Below, piece by piece: positions 8,645 to 16,085 of a DNA stretch of 53,807 bases (position 1 is its first letter; each line of letters opens with the position of its first letter). Position numbers and translations under genes: made by a program. The notes beneath the pieces were generated by a model. That model had not been told where the DNA came from and made no database searches. It worked only from the letters and a program-made list of their open reading frames with translations. Source of the DNA: UBA3263 sp964554665 (GTDB lineage Bacteria > Bacteroidota > Bacteroidia > Bacteroidales > Muribaculaceae); assembly GCA_964554665.1 (NCBI GenBank), contig CAZKPP010000006.1, forward strand, positions 1-53,807, in the 5' to 3' direction.

Positions 8645-8825
8645 CCACCTGCTGCTTGGCACCCGCGACTCCCTCGGCCGCGTCACTCCCCGCCCCGTAG
8701 TCGTTGCCCTCAACGCCGACGGCACCGTTGCCCACTGGTACCCCCTTGGCCCCTGCGAACCGCCCGCAACCACCCCCCTGCGCGCCCTCCTCGACCTCCC
8801 CTCCCTCACCCTCCACCCCCTCTAA
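8637..8825 (+). CDS. Small hypothetical protein overlapping the DUF4296 gene
   Basis: A 62-residue ORF starting 8 nt before the stop of the DUF4296 gene in another frame. It contains a compact beta-like stretch (HLLLGTRDSLGRVTPRPVVV, ALNADGTVAHWYPLG) and a leucine/proline-rich end. I do not recognise the family. The tight overlap and sensible composition suggest a real, translationally coupled gene, but GC-rich DNA can produce such ORFs by chance. No signal peptide or membrane segment is seen. Confidence 0.5.
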   Translation: MTNHLLLGTRDSLGRVTPRPVVVALNADGTVAHWYPLGPCEPPATTPLRALLDLPSLTLHPL

Positions 8826-8880
8826 GTTCTTAAATCTCAAAAAATTCAGCATTTAGCGTTCAGAATTCAAAATTATTTTG

Positions 8881-8888
8881 TAACTTTG
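8881..8888 (+). promoter_or_regulatory. Promoter -7 element of RNA copy B
   Basis: TAACTTTG at 8881-8888 in the same position relative to the RNA as in copies A and C. The -33 TTTG is weak or absent here (CGTT at the 20-nt spacing). Confidence 0.5.
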
Positions 8889-9164
8889 CGGGGTCAGACC
8901 GTTTGCGGAGGCCCGGTCAAGGGCTGCGAGGGCGGGGCTGACATCGACATATTTTAAAAGCGTTTATCATACGCTCTTTCTTGACGCATCGAAATCTGGA
9001 AAATTTCTAATTAAAGTCAAGAATGAGACAGCGATAGACGCCTTACGTGGTTATACGTATATCCGCGTGAGGCCTCCGTCCTGTTCGTTCTAACTTTAAT
9101 GGGCAATCCAGAGCCTCGATGCGTGGGACGGACAGAGAGATAAGGTCCTCGCGCTTTTTATTTG
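8889..9164 (+). ncRNA. Repeated structured RNA leader, copy B
   Basis: Homologous to copies A and C. GCCC-GGTCAA-GGGC hairpin near 8911; AGCGT/ACGCT stem at about 8960; TTCTTGAC/GTCAAGAA arm enclosing GAAAT/ATTTC; terminal hairpin with outer arms GCGTGAGGCC (9065-9074) and GGTCCTCGCGC (9144-9154), then TTTTTATTTG. The inner terminal stem is CCGTCC/GGACGG, where the other copies have GTTTGCTCGTTC and its complement, so both strands changed together. GCCTTACG upstream of the terminal hairpin can pair with its 5' arm CGTGAGGC, giving a possible alternative fold. The LRR gene starts 55 nt after the T-tract. Confidence 0.75.
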
Positions 9165-9218
9165 CTAACCACTTAATGGCCAAAGTTGTGGACCCTGCGG
9201 CAACCAATTCATCACAGC

Positions 9219-11696
9219 ATGAAAAAACATCTACTCCTGCTGCTCGGCGCCCTCGTCGCCCTCCCAACCATGGCCCGCGACTTTGACTACACCTACGCCG
9301 GCCAGACCATTACCTACACCGTGCTCGACGAAGCCGCCAAAACCTGCCAGATTATCGGCACCGTCGACTCCAACGGCGGCCACCCTAAAACAGGCAACAA
9401 TATTACCGGTGCTTTGGTCCTGCCTGAGAATCCGAGCGACGGGGAGAATGTTTATACTCTCACCACTCTGGGCCGCAGCGCCTTTGAAAGATGCAGCGGT
9501 TTGTTGTCGGTTTCGATTCCCAACACCGTAACCGAAATCGATCGCGGAGCTTTTTATATGTGTGGCTCCCTTAAGTCGGTCACTCTTTCCAATTCCTTGC
9601 TCACAATCAATCTCGATGCGTTTTATGACTGCCCTTCCCTAACGTCGATTACTCTCCCCAACTCCTTGATTTCAATCGGCGACCGGGCGTTTTATGGCTG
9701 CGAAAGCCTGGCCGAAATAACGATTCCCGAGAATGTTGTGTTTATCGGCAATTCAGCTTTTTATGCATGCACCTTGATGAAAAAAGTAGTTTTTATTGCC
9801 ATAAATTGTGGCGTTTGCGGCGAAGACTATCTGGTTTTCAATCCAACCATCGAAGAGGTTGAAATCGGCGACAAGGTGAGATTGATTCCGCGATTCGCAT
9901 TTGAAAAGCTGCGTGGCCTCAAACGGGTAACCATCCCCGACTCCGTTATTAAAATCGACGAGTTTGGCTTTTGGGGGTGCAGCAATTTGGAAGACGTTAC
10001 CTTCGGCCACTCGTTAACTACTATAGGCGGCGCGGCATTTGCCACTTGCACCGGGCTAACCTCAATAGTTCTTCCCGAGTCGGTAACCAATATCGACAAA
10101 GAAGCTTTCTATCAGTGCTATGGCTTAACCTCGGTTACTATGGGTAGCTCCGTTGCCGAAATCGGTTATCAGGCATTTGCCTACGATGAAAATCTGACCG
10201 AGATAAACCTTCCCAACTCGTTGATCAACATCGACACGTGGGCATTCTCCTATTGCACCGGTCTGACGGAGATAACCATTCCCGAAAATGTTAAATCGAT
10301 TGGCCGTTGGGCTTTTGATGGCTGCGATAACCTTAAAAAGGTAAACTTTAATGCCATAGATTGCGTTTCGTGCGGAGGGATACTTTCGCCATTTGAAGGA
10401 GTTGAAACAGTTGTATTCGGTGATAAGGTGAAAATAATTCCGGAAAACGCATTTGCCTTTTGTAATTTGACATCGGTGACGTTCGGCAACTCGATAGCTG
10501 AAATCGGTAGCGGGGCTTTTAGGTACTGTACAGCACTGACTGAAATTGCTCTACCTAATACGTTAAGCAAGATTGGCGAATACGCGTTCGTTAGTTGTGG
10601 CGGACTGACTGAGTTGACCATCCCCCAATCCGTGACCGAAATTGGCCGGAGTGCATTCCTTCGTTGCAGCGGACTGACTGAATTGATGATTCCTAAATCA
10701 GTAGCCGAAATTGGCGAAGGCGCTTTTGCTTTTTGCACCGGTTTGACGGCGATCAATGTTGCTCCCGAAAACAGTAAATTCGTTTCTGAAAGCGGAGTTT
10801 TGTACACAAAAGACATGACAAAGCTCATTCAATATCCGCTGGCAAGCGAACGCACCAGGTTCGACATTCCCAATTCAGTAACCGAAATCTGTACAACCGC
10901 TTTCGGAGTTAGCGTCAACCTGACTGACATTACAATCCCCGCCTCGGTGACAACAATCGGAGATTATGCCTTGCAGGCGTGCGACGGATTAACATCAATC
11001 GCTATTCCCAACTCGGTAACTAAGATTGGCAAGTGGGCTTTTGGTCGGTGCCAAGGCCTGACCGAAGTTGCCATTCCCGCCACGGTGGCTGAAATCGGCG
11101 ACGGCGCTTTCGGAGGTTGTAAGAATCTTACATCGATTACGGTCTCGCCTGATAACCGTAACTACGTTTCCGATAACGGAGTTCTGTTTACAAAAAACAT
11201 GAAAAAACTCATTCAGTATCCCGCCGGCAACGAGCAACCCAAATATGTTATTCCCGCCACCGTGACCGAACTGGGCGTCGATGCATTCAGCGGCTGCAGC
11301 CGGATTGCCTCGCTCACCATTCCCGCCTCCATAAACGAACTCGAAGGCTGGGCATTCAGCAGCTGCTCCGGTTTGACTGCCGTTACATATCTTTCCGATG
11401 ATCCGGTAGAGTGCGGAGAATATGTTTTCCCCACCGAGGTCTACGAGAATGCGACGCTGAACTATCTGAAGTCGGCCGAGGCGGAGATTGCTTCGACCGA
11501 GCCGTGGAGCCTGTTCAATAACCGCATCGGCCGCGATGCTGACTTCGACTCGATTACTGCGGTTCGCACTCCGGCCGACACCCAGACCGCCGTGTATAAC
11601 ATGCAAGGCGTCAGGGTTGGCACCTCGACCGACGGCCTGCCCCACGGCGTCTACATTCTGCGCCGCGGCTCAACAACAAGCAAAATCTCAATCTAA
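9219..11696 (+). CDS. BspA-like leucine-rich-repeat surface protein with T9SS-like C-terminus
   Basis: An 825-residue secreted protein. It has a signal peptide (1-19, ending TMA) and an N-terminal beta domain (FDYTYAGQTITYTVLDE). About 20 BspA-type leucine-rich repeats of roughly 23 residues follow (pattern: SITLPNSLISIGDRAFYGC). They are interrupted by a few YVSDNGVLFTKNMKKLIQYP-type units that recur near 530 and 650. The C-terminal 50 residues (TAVYNMQGVRVG, LPHGVYILR) match a T9SS type A sorting segment, so the protein is probably exported by the type IX system and attached outside. BspA proteins bind host or microbial surfaces; the ligand here is unknown. ATG 9219 starts the signal peptide; an in-frame upstream codon at 9186 lies in the RNA leader. 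Confidence 0.9.
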   Translation: MKKHLLLLLGALVALPTMARDFDYTYAGQTITYTVLDEAAKTCQIIGTVDSNGGHPKTGNNITGALVLPENPSDGENVYTLTTLGRSAFERCSGLLSVSIPNTVTEIDRGAFYMCGSLKSVTLSNSLLTINLDAFYDCPSLTSITLPNSLISIGDRAFYGCESLAEITIPENVVFIGNSAFYACTLMKKVVFIAINCGVCGEDYLVFNPTIEEVEIGDKVRLIPRFAFEKLRGLKRVTIPDSVIKIDEFGFWGCSNLEDVTFGHSLTTIGGAAFATCTGLTSIVLPESVTNIDKEAFYQCYGLTSVTMGSSVAEIGYQAFAYDENLTEINLPNSLINIDTWAFSYCTGLTEITIPENVKSIGRWAFDGCDNLKKVNFNAIDCVSCGGILSPFEGVETVVFGDKVKIIPENAFAFCNLTSVTFGNSIAEIGSGAFRYCTALTEIALPNTLSKIGEYAFVSCGGLTELTIPQSVTEIGRSAFLRCSGLTELMIPKSVAEIGEGAFAFCTGLTAINVAPENSKFVSESGVLYTKDMTKLIQYPLASERTRFDIPNSVTEICTTAFGVSVNLTDITIPASVTTIGDYALQACDGLTSIAIPNSVTKIGKWAFGRCQGLTEVAIPATVAEIGDGAFGGCKNLTSITVSPDNRNYVSDNGVLFTKNMKKLIQYPAGNEQPKYVIPATVTELGVDAFSGCSRIASLTIPASINELEGWAFSSCSGLTAVTYLSDDPVECGEYVFPTEVYENATLNYLKSAEAEIASTEPWSLFNNRIGRDADFDSITAVRTPADTQTAVYNMQGVRVGTSTDGLPHGVYILRRGSTTSKISI

Positions 11697-11719
11697 CACA
11701 TATCAAACACACACCACCC

Positions 11720-11757
11720 AAGGGCCGATGCCACCATTGCGGGCCATCGGCCCTTTT
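11720..11757 (+). terminator. Intrinsic terminator after the first LRR gene
   Basis: AAGGGCCGATG (11720-11730) pairs with CATCGGCCCTT (11745-11755), followed by TTTT. It is a strong GC-rich stem 24 nt after the stop codon. Confidence 0.8.
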
Positions 11758-11794
11758 CACCAAGTCACTACAACACTAAAAAAAACATTACACC

Positions 11795-12382
11795 ATGAAC
11801 GAAATCACCCCTGACCTGTTGGCCCGCCAACGCAACTTCTTCCTCTGTGCAATCGCGCTCGAACTGTTGTCCGACCTTTTAGCACCAATCACCGGCTTTG
11901 ACCTTTTCGAATCCGATGCTTGCGGTTTTAATACCATAGCCAGTCTAATTACTGCGATAGCAGTTATTGCCTACGGCTTCTATATGGGCCGGAAAGGATA
12001 TCTTAAAAAATATGTGGCCTACACTTTTGCTGTCTGCGGCGTGGCTACAGTTTTTTGCCTGATTGGCTTTTATATTCCTGTTGACGGAGAAGTTTTAGAG
12101 TGCGTGTTGGTTTTGGCAGTCCTAACGGCAATGATAACCTCAATAACCGGGTCGGCAATGAGCAAACCGATGAAATGGGGCCTTATAGTGGGCTTGTTCG
12201 TGGTTGCGGGGGCCATTGACTATGCGCCTAATATTCTTTTCACGAGCGAAGAAATCGCTGCTGACCCGGTGCTCAAGTCCACGCTTCCGCAGGCCATTGT
12301 CGCTTTTGGCGGAGATTTGATTGCCGCCCTCTTGATCCTGGCATACTACCACCGCCGCATCGCCAGCCTCCAACGCGCATAG
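11795..12382 (+). CDS. Hypothetical multi-pass membrane protein
   Basis: A 195-residue protein with about six predicted membrane helices (roughly 14-32, 44-64, 70-92, 97-115, 120-138 and 160-185). A short hydrophilic N-terminus precedes them, and a basic end (YYHRRIASLQRA) follows. I see no catalytic motif and do not recognise a family. The gene stands alone between the terminator at 11.7 kb and the hairpin at 12.4 kb. Similar orphan inner-membrane proteins are common next to surface-protein genes in Bacteroidales. Confidence 0.7.
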   Translation: MNEITPDLLARQRNFFLCAIALELLSDLLAPITGFDLFESDACGFNTIASLITAIAVIAYGFYMGRKGYLKKYVAYTFAVCGVATVFCLIGFYIPVDGEVLECVLVLAVLTAMITSITGSAMSKPMKWGLIVGLFVVAGAIDYAPNILFTSEEIAADPVLKSTLPQAIVAFGGDLIAALLILAYYHRRIASLQRA

Positions 12383-12389
12383 CCGCCCA

Positions 12390-12418
12390 TGTTCTGTGGG
12401 CAGCTTGCCCACAGAACA
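12390..12418 (+). terminator. Palindromic hairpin after the membrane-protein gene
   Basis: TGTTCTGTGGGCA (12390-12402) pairs perfectly with TGCCCACAGAACA (12406-12418) around a 3-nt loop, 8 nt after the stop. There is no T-tract, so it may be a processing or rho-assisted end, or an intergenic palindrome. Its core (GGGCAGCTTGCC) recurs at about 15600 and 16035. Confidence 0.5.
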
Positions 12419-12753
12419 GCGGCGCGCCCGCGGAGCGGGTTGCAAGAACTTAGCCAGGGGCAAGAAGCGCGTAGCGTTTCGCAGCCCCTGGTCAGGCGGA
12501 CGTCCCCTCTGATGTGAGCGCCTTTGGGTGCGACAGAACGTGTCGCAGCTAACGCAGCTCTCCTGGGGGGCGGGCGCGTGACCTATGGCTGCGGTCCGCG
12601 ATGCGGCCCTTGCGATAGGCTATAATCTTGGCGCAACTAACGTTGCTTCTTGCCGCTATGGCGGCTCACCGTTGCCCATGCAATGCCGCCAGCATTCTCA
12701 ACTCTCCCTTCTCCATTCTCCATTCTCAATTCTCAAATAATTCCTAATTACTA
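12419..12753. repeat. Gene-free spacer with palindromes and TCTCCATTC-type tandem repeats
   Basis: No credible ORF. It contains a CCAGGGGC/GCCCCTGG hairpin (about 12457-12490) and a GC-rich tract. At 12693-12737 there is a run of degenerate tandem units (CTCCATT, CTCAATT), a pattern often seen in Bacteroidales spacers. AT-rich sequence leads into the promoter of RNA copy C. Confidence 0.5.
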
Positions 12754-12784
12754 TTTGCTAATTACCAATTATTTCGTACCTTTG
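12754..12784 (+). promoter_or_regulatory. Promoter of RNA copy C
   Basis: TTTG (12754-12757), 19 nt, TACCTTTG (12777-12784), a good Bacteroidetes-type promoter directly in front of the RNA. Confidence 0.7.
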
Positions 12785-13105
12785 CCCCCGCAGACCGCCT
12801 TGCAGAGCCCGGTCATGGGCTAAGGGGTGGGTCGGCAACTGACATACGAAAAGCGTTTACTTGACGCTCTTTCTTGACATCTTGAAACTTCGCAAATTTC
12901 TTAGGTTGGTCAAGAATGTGGCAAACAGTAGATGCCAAAGTGGATATGTATATTTCGTCCTCACCATGCGCGCGAGCGTTAGGGTAGGTCGTATAGCATA
13001 ATTCCGCGTGAGGCTCTGCGTGTTTGCTCGTTCAACCAACCAGGCAATGCGAAGGCCCCAAGATGTGGAACGAGCAAACAGTATGGCACTCACGCTTTTC
13101 TTTTG
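12785..13105 (+). ncRNA. Repeated structured RNA leader, copy C
   Basis: Homologous to copies A and B. AGCCC-GGTCAT-GGGCT hairpin; AGCGT/ACGCT stem near 12855; perfect TTCTTGAC/GTCAAGAA arm; terminal hairpin with outer arms GCGTGAGGC (13006-13014) and GGCACTCACGC (13085-13095), inner arms GTTTGCTCGTTC (13022-13033) and GAACGAGCAAAC (13068-13079), then TTTTCTTTTG. Conserved TTTGCTAACCA and a small hairpin follow, up to the start codon at 13155. The terminal hairpin plus T-rich tail looks like a terminator, so the downstream module may be under attenuation. Confidence 0.75.
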
Positions 13106-13154
13106 CTAACCATCTATCAGCCAGCGAAGTGTGCCTGCTGCACAAGTAATCATT

Positions 13155-13418
13155 ATGAACGCTTTAATGCGAAAGGTAACCTTTTCACTTGGCCAACACC
13201 AGTATCGGCCAAATATGACAAAAGAGGAAACTCAAAGAATGGAAGAGATAACACGCACTCGCAATGGTATCCTTCATGCCTACACTCAGGAAGTGGATAT
13301 GAGCAAGGATCTCCCCTTTGTAAAAACTATGGCTTTAGTTGAAGATATAGACGAAGGGCAGATGTATATCGTAGACCCCTTAAGAATAACTTTTGACGAA
13401 CCTTATCATAGCAATTAA
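13155..13418 (+). CDS. Small acidic protein, possible partner of the HEPN protein
   Basis: An 87-residue protein (alternative start at 13167 gives 83). It begins with a short basic strand (MRKVTFSLGQHQY), then a charged helix (TKEETQRMEEITRTRNGI). The second half is acidic (TMALVEDIDEGQMYIVDPL). I do not recognise a family. It ends one base before the HEPN gene (TAAA ATG), so the two are surely co-transcribed and coupled. The small size and acidic C-terminal half would suit an antitoxin or inhibitor, but no known antitoxin fold is visible. It lies right behind RNA copy C and is AT-rich. Confidence 0.65.
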   Translation: MNALMRKVTFSLGQHQYRPNMTKEETQRMEEITRTRNGILHAYTQEVDMSKDLPFVKTMALVEDIDEGQMYIVDPLRITFDEPYHSN

Positions 13419-13419
13419 A

Positions 13420-13860
13420 ATGGGCACTCCTAAACCTAAATCATTTGATGCCGTTATTACTGATGATGATTTGATTCTTCTTTTTTATAAAGTTGCTGTT
13501 TCTTCTAAATCGACATCCTTCCAATCAACCTCCAAAAAGGAATTCGAAAATTTGCAAAAGAAGATTGGATTTTCTGTTGAGTTCATAGATCATAATAAGG
13601 CAGTCAGAAATTCTAACACCGCCGATTGTTTTATCATTGGTCATGAAGGAACCCCGAAATTTTATTTTGGAGAGTTTCTTAGGCATATGAGGAACGCGTT
13701 CTGTCATAATAATGTTAAGCTTAATGCTGATGGTACATATCGCTTACAAGACTATCAACTTAACAAAAAAACCAAAAGACAACAGCGAACCATGTCGGCG
13801 AATATTGATGCCAATAAGTTGAAAACAATTCTTTCAGAACTTCAAAAACTAAAAAAATAA
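13420..13860 (+). CDS. HEPN-type RNase candidate (pEK499_p136-like)
   Basis: A 146-residue protein. The motif R91-N-A-F-C-H96 matches the R-x4-6-H active site of HEPN ribonucleases, within the helix FLRHMRNAFCHNN. Upstream lies a region FIIGHEGTPKFYFGE, also seen in pEK499_p136-type HEPN proteins as I recall them. The C-terminus is a basic helix (KLKTILSELQKLKK). HEPN proteins cleave RNA in toxin-antitoxin and phage-defence systems. The usual MNT nucleotidyltransferase partner is absent; the neighbour is an 87-residue unknown. The base composition is much more AT-rich than the surrounding genes, suggesting recent acquisition. An in-frame TTG at 13393 would overlap the upstream gene; ATG 13420 is preferred. 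Confidence 0.7.
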   Translation: MGTPKPKSFDAVITDDDLILLFYKVAVSSKSTSFQSTSKKEFENLQKKIGFSVEFIDHNKAVRNSNTADCFIIGHEGTPKFYFGEFLRHMRNAFCHNNVKLNADGTYRLQDYQLNKKTKRQQRTMSANIDANKLKTILSELQKLKK

Positions 13861-13878
13861 CCAATCCTACAACGCAAA

Positions 13879-15279
13879 ATGTACAATTCAAGAAAATCAT
13901 TGTGGCGTAATACAACTCGCCGCATCGGACTACTCGTAATATTGCTTCAGAGCTTCTGCTACGCAACCGCATACGATTTTGAAGTAGATGGAATCTATTA
14001 CAATCTCTCAAGCGACGGCAAAACTTGCTCTGTCGTTAGCGGTTCGCAAAAATATTCAGGTGACATCACAATCCCAAGCGAAATAACGTATAACTCACAA
14101 AAAATACCCGTAACCTCTATTGGCAACGAGGCTTTTTGGGACTGCAGCGGCATGACCTCGGTTTCTATTGGCAACTCCGTTACCTCTATCGGCAAAGCGG
14201 CTTTTTGGGGCTGCAGCGGCCTGACCTCGGTGACCATCCCCAACTCCGTTACCTTTATCGGCTACTGTGCTTTCCAGTACTGCAGCGGCCTGACCTCGGC
14301 GACCATCCCCAACTCCGTTACCTCTATCGGCGACGGTGCTTTCCTCTGCTGCAGCGGCCTTATCGAAATTACTGTTACAGTAGGAAATCAACATTATACT
14401 TCCGATAATGGAGTATTGTTTAATAAAGATAAAAGCATAATATTAACATATCCGGGAGGCAAAACAGGTGCATATACCGTCCCCAACTCCGTGACTTCTA
14501 TCGGAATCTACGCTTTCTCCCTCTGCAGCGGCCTGACATCGGTGATCATTCCCAACTCAGTTACCTCAATTGGCGAATATGCTTTCTACAATTGCAGCGG
14601 CCTGACCTCGGTCACCATTGGCCACTCAGTTACCTCAATTGGCGAATATGCTTTTTATGAATGCCCAGCAAGCGAGATATATATAACTACACAAACGCCG
14701 CCGGAAGGCAATCCCGGCTTCGGCAATCCTAAGAAGTTGTATGTGCAAGGCAAGGAGGCATTGGAGGCATATAAGAATGCTAAAGGCTGGAAAAAGTTTG
14801 GTAGTTATGAGGTTATGGTTGAGGCGAATGGGTTTAGCTATGACGGTCCGACGGCCATTTGGGGCCATCCTGACGAGCAGGTTCATCTGACGGCGTCGTT
14901 GCTCCCGGAGGATGTTACTTTGCCCCACATTTTCTGGAGTTCCACAAACCCGGATGTGGCCACGGTTGACCATAACGGCTTAGTGACTTTCCATAACACC
15001 ACTTCGGACGACATCATGACCGCCTCCGAGGGAGATGATGATTCCACAACCGCTGCCCCCTGCAAAATCATCGGCGAAACGCTCTACGCCAATGGCCCTA
15101 AACTCGAAATCACCGTAGAAGACCCAACAACACGCATCGAGGAAATCAAACCCGACGCAATCACATCCACCGCAGTCTACGACCTGCGCGGCGTTAAAGT
15201 CGGCGAGTCGACGACGGGCCTGCCCCATGGCGTCTACATCGTCAAGACGGCGACTCAGACGACAAAAGTTGCCATCTAA
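13879..15279 (+). CDS. BspA-like LRR protein with Ig-like domain and T9SS-like C-terminus
   Basis: A 466-residue secreted protein. The signal peptide (about 1-31) has a long basic start and a hydrophobic core (IGLLVILLQSFCYA). A short N-terminal domain is followed by seven or so BspA-type repeats (TSVTIPNSVTSIGDGAFLCC). A bacterial Ig-like (Big_2) segment lies at about 325-395 (SLLPEDVTLPHIFWSSTNPD). The T9SS-type tail (TSTAVYDLRGVKVGES, LPHGVYIVK) closely matches that of the LRR protein at 9219. The gene begins 18 nt after the HEPN gene, so the HEPN pair stands between RNA copy C and this gene, whereas RNA copy B abuts its LRR gene directly. Confidence 0.88.
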   Translation: MYNSRKSLWRNTTRRIGLLVILLQSFCYATAYDFEVDGIYYNLSSDGKTCSVVSGSQKYSGDITIPSEITYNSQKIPVTSIGNEAFWDCSGMTSVSIGNSVTSIGKAAFWGCSGLTSVTIPNSVTFIGYCAFQYCSGLTSATIPNSVTSIGDGAFLCCSGLIEITVTVGNQHYTSDNGVLFNKDKSIILTYPGGKTGAYTVPNSVTSIGIYAFSLCSGLTSVIIPNSVTSIGEYAFYNCSGLTSVTIGHSVTSIGEYAFYECPASEIYITTQTPPEGNPGFGNPKKLYVQGKEALEAYKNAKGWKKFGSYEVMVEANGFSYDGPTAIWGHPDEQVHLTASLLPEDVTLPHIFWSSTNPDVATVDHNGLVTFHNTTSDDIMTASEGDDDSTTAAPCKIIGETLYANGPKLEITVEDPTTRIEEIKPDAITSTAVYDLRGVKVGESTTGLPHGVYIVKTATQTTKVAI

Positions 15280-15302
15280 AAAACACACATACACATCCCC
15301 TG

Positions 15303-15330
15303 AAAATCCCGCTTTGCGGGATTTTTTTTG
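15303..15330 (+). terminator. Strong intrinsic terminator after the second LRR gene
   Basis: AAAATCCCGC pairs with GCGGGATTTT around TTT, running into eight T. It lies about 25 nt after the stop. Confidence 0.88.
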
Positions 15331-15345
15331 TTGGCGGCAGGTGGG

Positions 15346-15590
15346 GGATTTTGCTCGCACACGCTCCCGCGCGTGCGGGGATGTGTGGGGGGCATCTTTC
15401 CTTGGGTTTCGGCTTTGCCTCAACCCAAGGCTAATTTGCTTTCACACGCTCGCGCGCGTGAATCGCCGGGCCACGCGCGGCAGCGTGTGGCGAAATAGTA
15501 GCCTATGCGTTGAGCCGTAGGCGAAACCATAGGACACCGAGCGTCCCTCCCCAAAACGCACGCGCAGTAGCGTGTGCGAGCAAAGTTTCG
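15346..15590. repeat. Cluster of REP-like palindromes
   Basis: Four related units of about 25 bp: TTGCTCGCACACGCT-CGCGCGTGCG at 15351-15377, a variant at about 15429-15453, and two in the opposite orientation at about 15468-15495 and 15557-15585. Each is itself a near palindrome, and the first and last are inverted copies of each other. Other hairpins are interspersed, such as CCTTGGGTT/AACCCAAGG at about 15400-15430. No ORF here is credible. Confidence 0.6.
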
Positions 15591-15733
15591 GGGGTGTGGG
15601 GAGCTTGCCCACAGGAGGCCGCGCGACGGCGAGCCGCCGTCGCCCCGCAAGGTCGCCATAGTGCACCCGCGGAGCGGGCCTTTGTGGGGGAAAGGGACGT
15701 CAAAGACCCGCGGATGCGGGTCGGTGGATTGGT

Positions 15734-15994
15734 AGCGTGGGGCCTTGGCCCTACGACCGCGCGCAAGTCACCCCACCCATTTGGTCGCGAAGCCTCCCCC
15801 GAGCCGCCAGGCGAGCGGGAAGAGCTGAGCGAACAAAAAATTATTTGCACATTTTATGATTTACCACACGGCGTACCCACCGGATTTACCGGAAACGTGG
15901 CTCAGCTCTCCCCACTCGCCTGCAGCTCGGGGGAGGCTTCGCAACGTTTTGTGGGGTATTGCCCGCTACACGTAGGGCCAAGGCCCTACGCTAC
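15734..15994. repeat. Long imperfect inverted repeat (about 97-bp arms)
   Basis: Left arm 15734-15830 and right arm 15900-15994 are imperfect inverted copies. The best blocks are GTAGCGTgGGGCCTTGGCCC (from 15734) against 15971-15994, and GCGAAGCCTCCCCCGAGC (from 15787) continuing to GAGCTGAGC (15830) against 15900-15942. The 69-nt centre is AT-rich. An open frame crosses it (15510-16097), but it is low in coding character and spans palindromes, so I treat it as non-coding. It could be a MITE, a palindromic spacer element or a structured RNA; no transposase is seen. Confidence 0.6.
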
Positions 15995-16085
15995 ATTTCT
16001 GCCGGCCAGCTCCGCAGGCCTTTGTGGGGGTGTGGGCAGCTTGCCTACAGTCAACGCTCACGTTTACACATCGTTGGCAAAAAAT

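Noticed and set aside
13103..13342. Alternative 79-codon frame overlapping the HEPN partner gene
   Set aside because: It starts inside the RNA leader. The competing frame (13155-13418) is tightly coupled to the HEPN gene and has better composition.
14136..14660. Regularly repeated DNA in the LRR genes as a possible CRISPR array
   Set aside because: The units are 69 bp (23 codons) in frame and encode BspA-type repeats; there are no spacers or cas genes.
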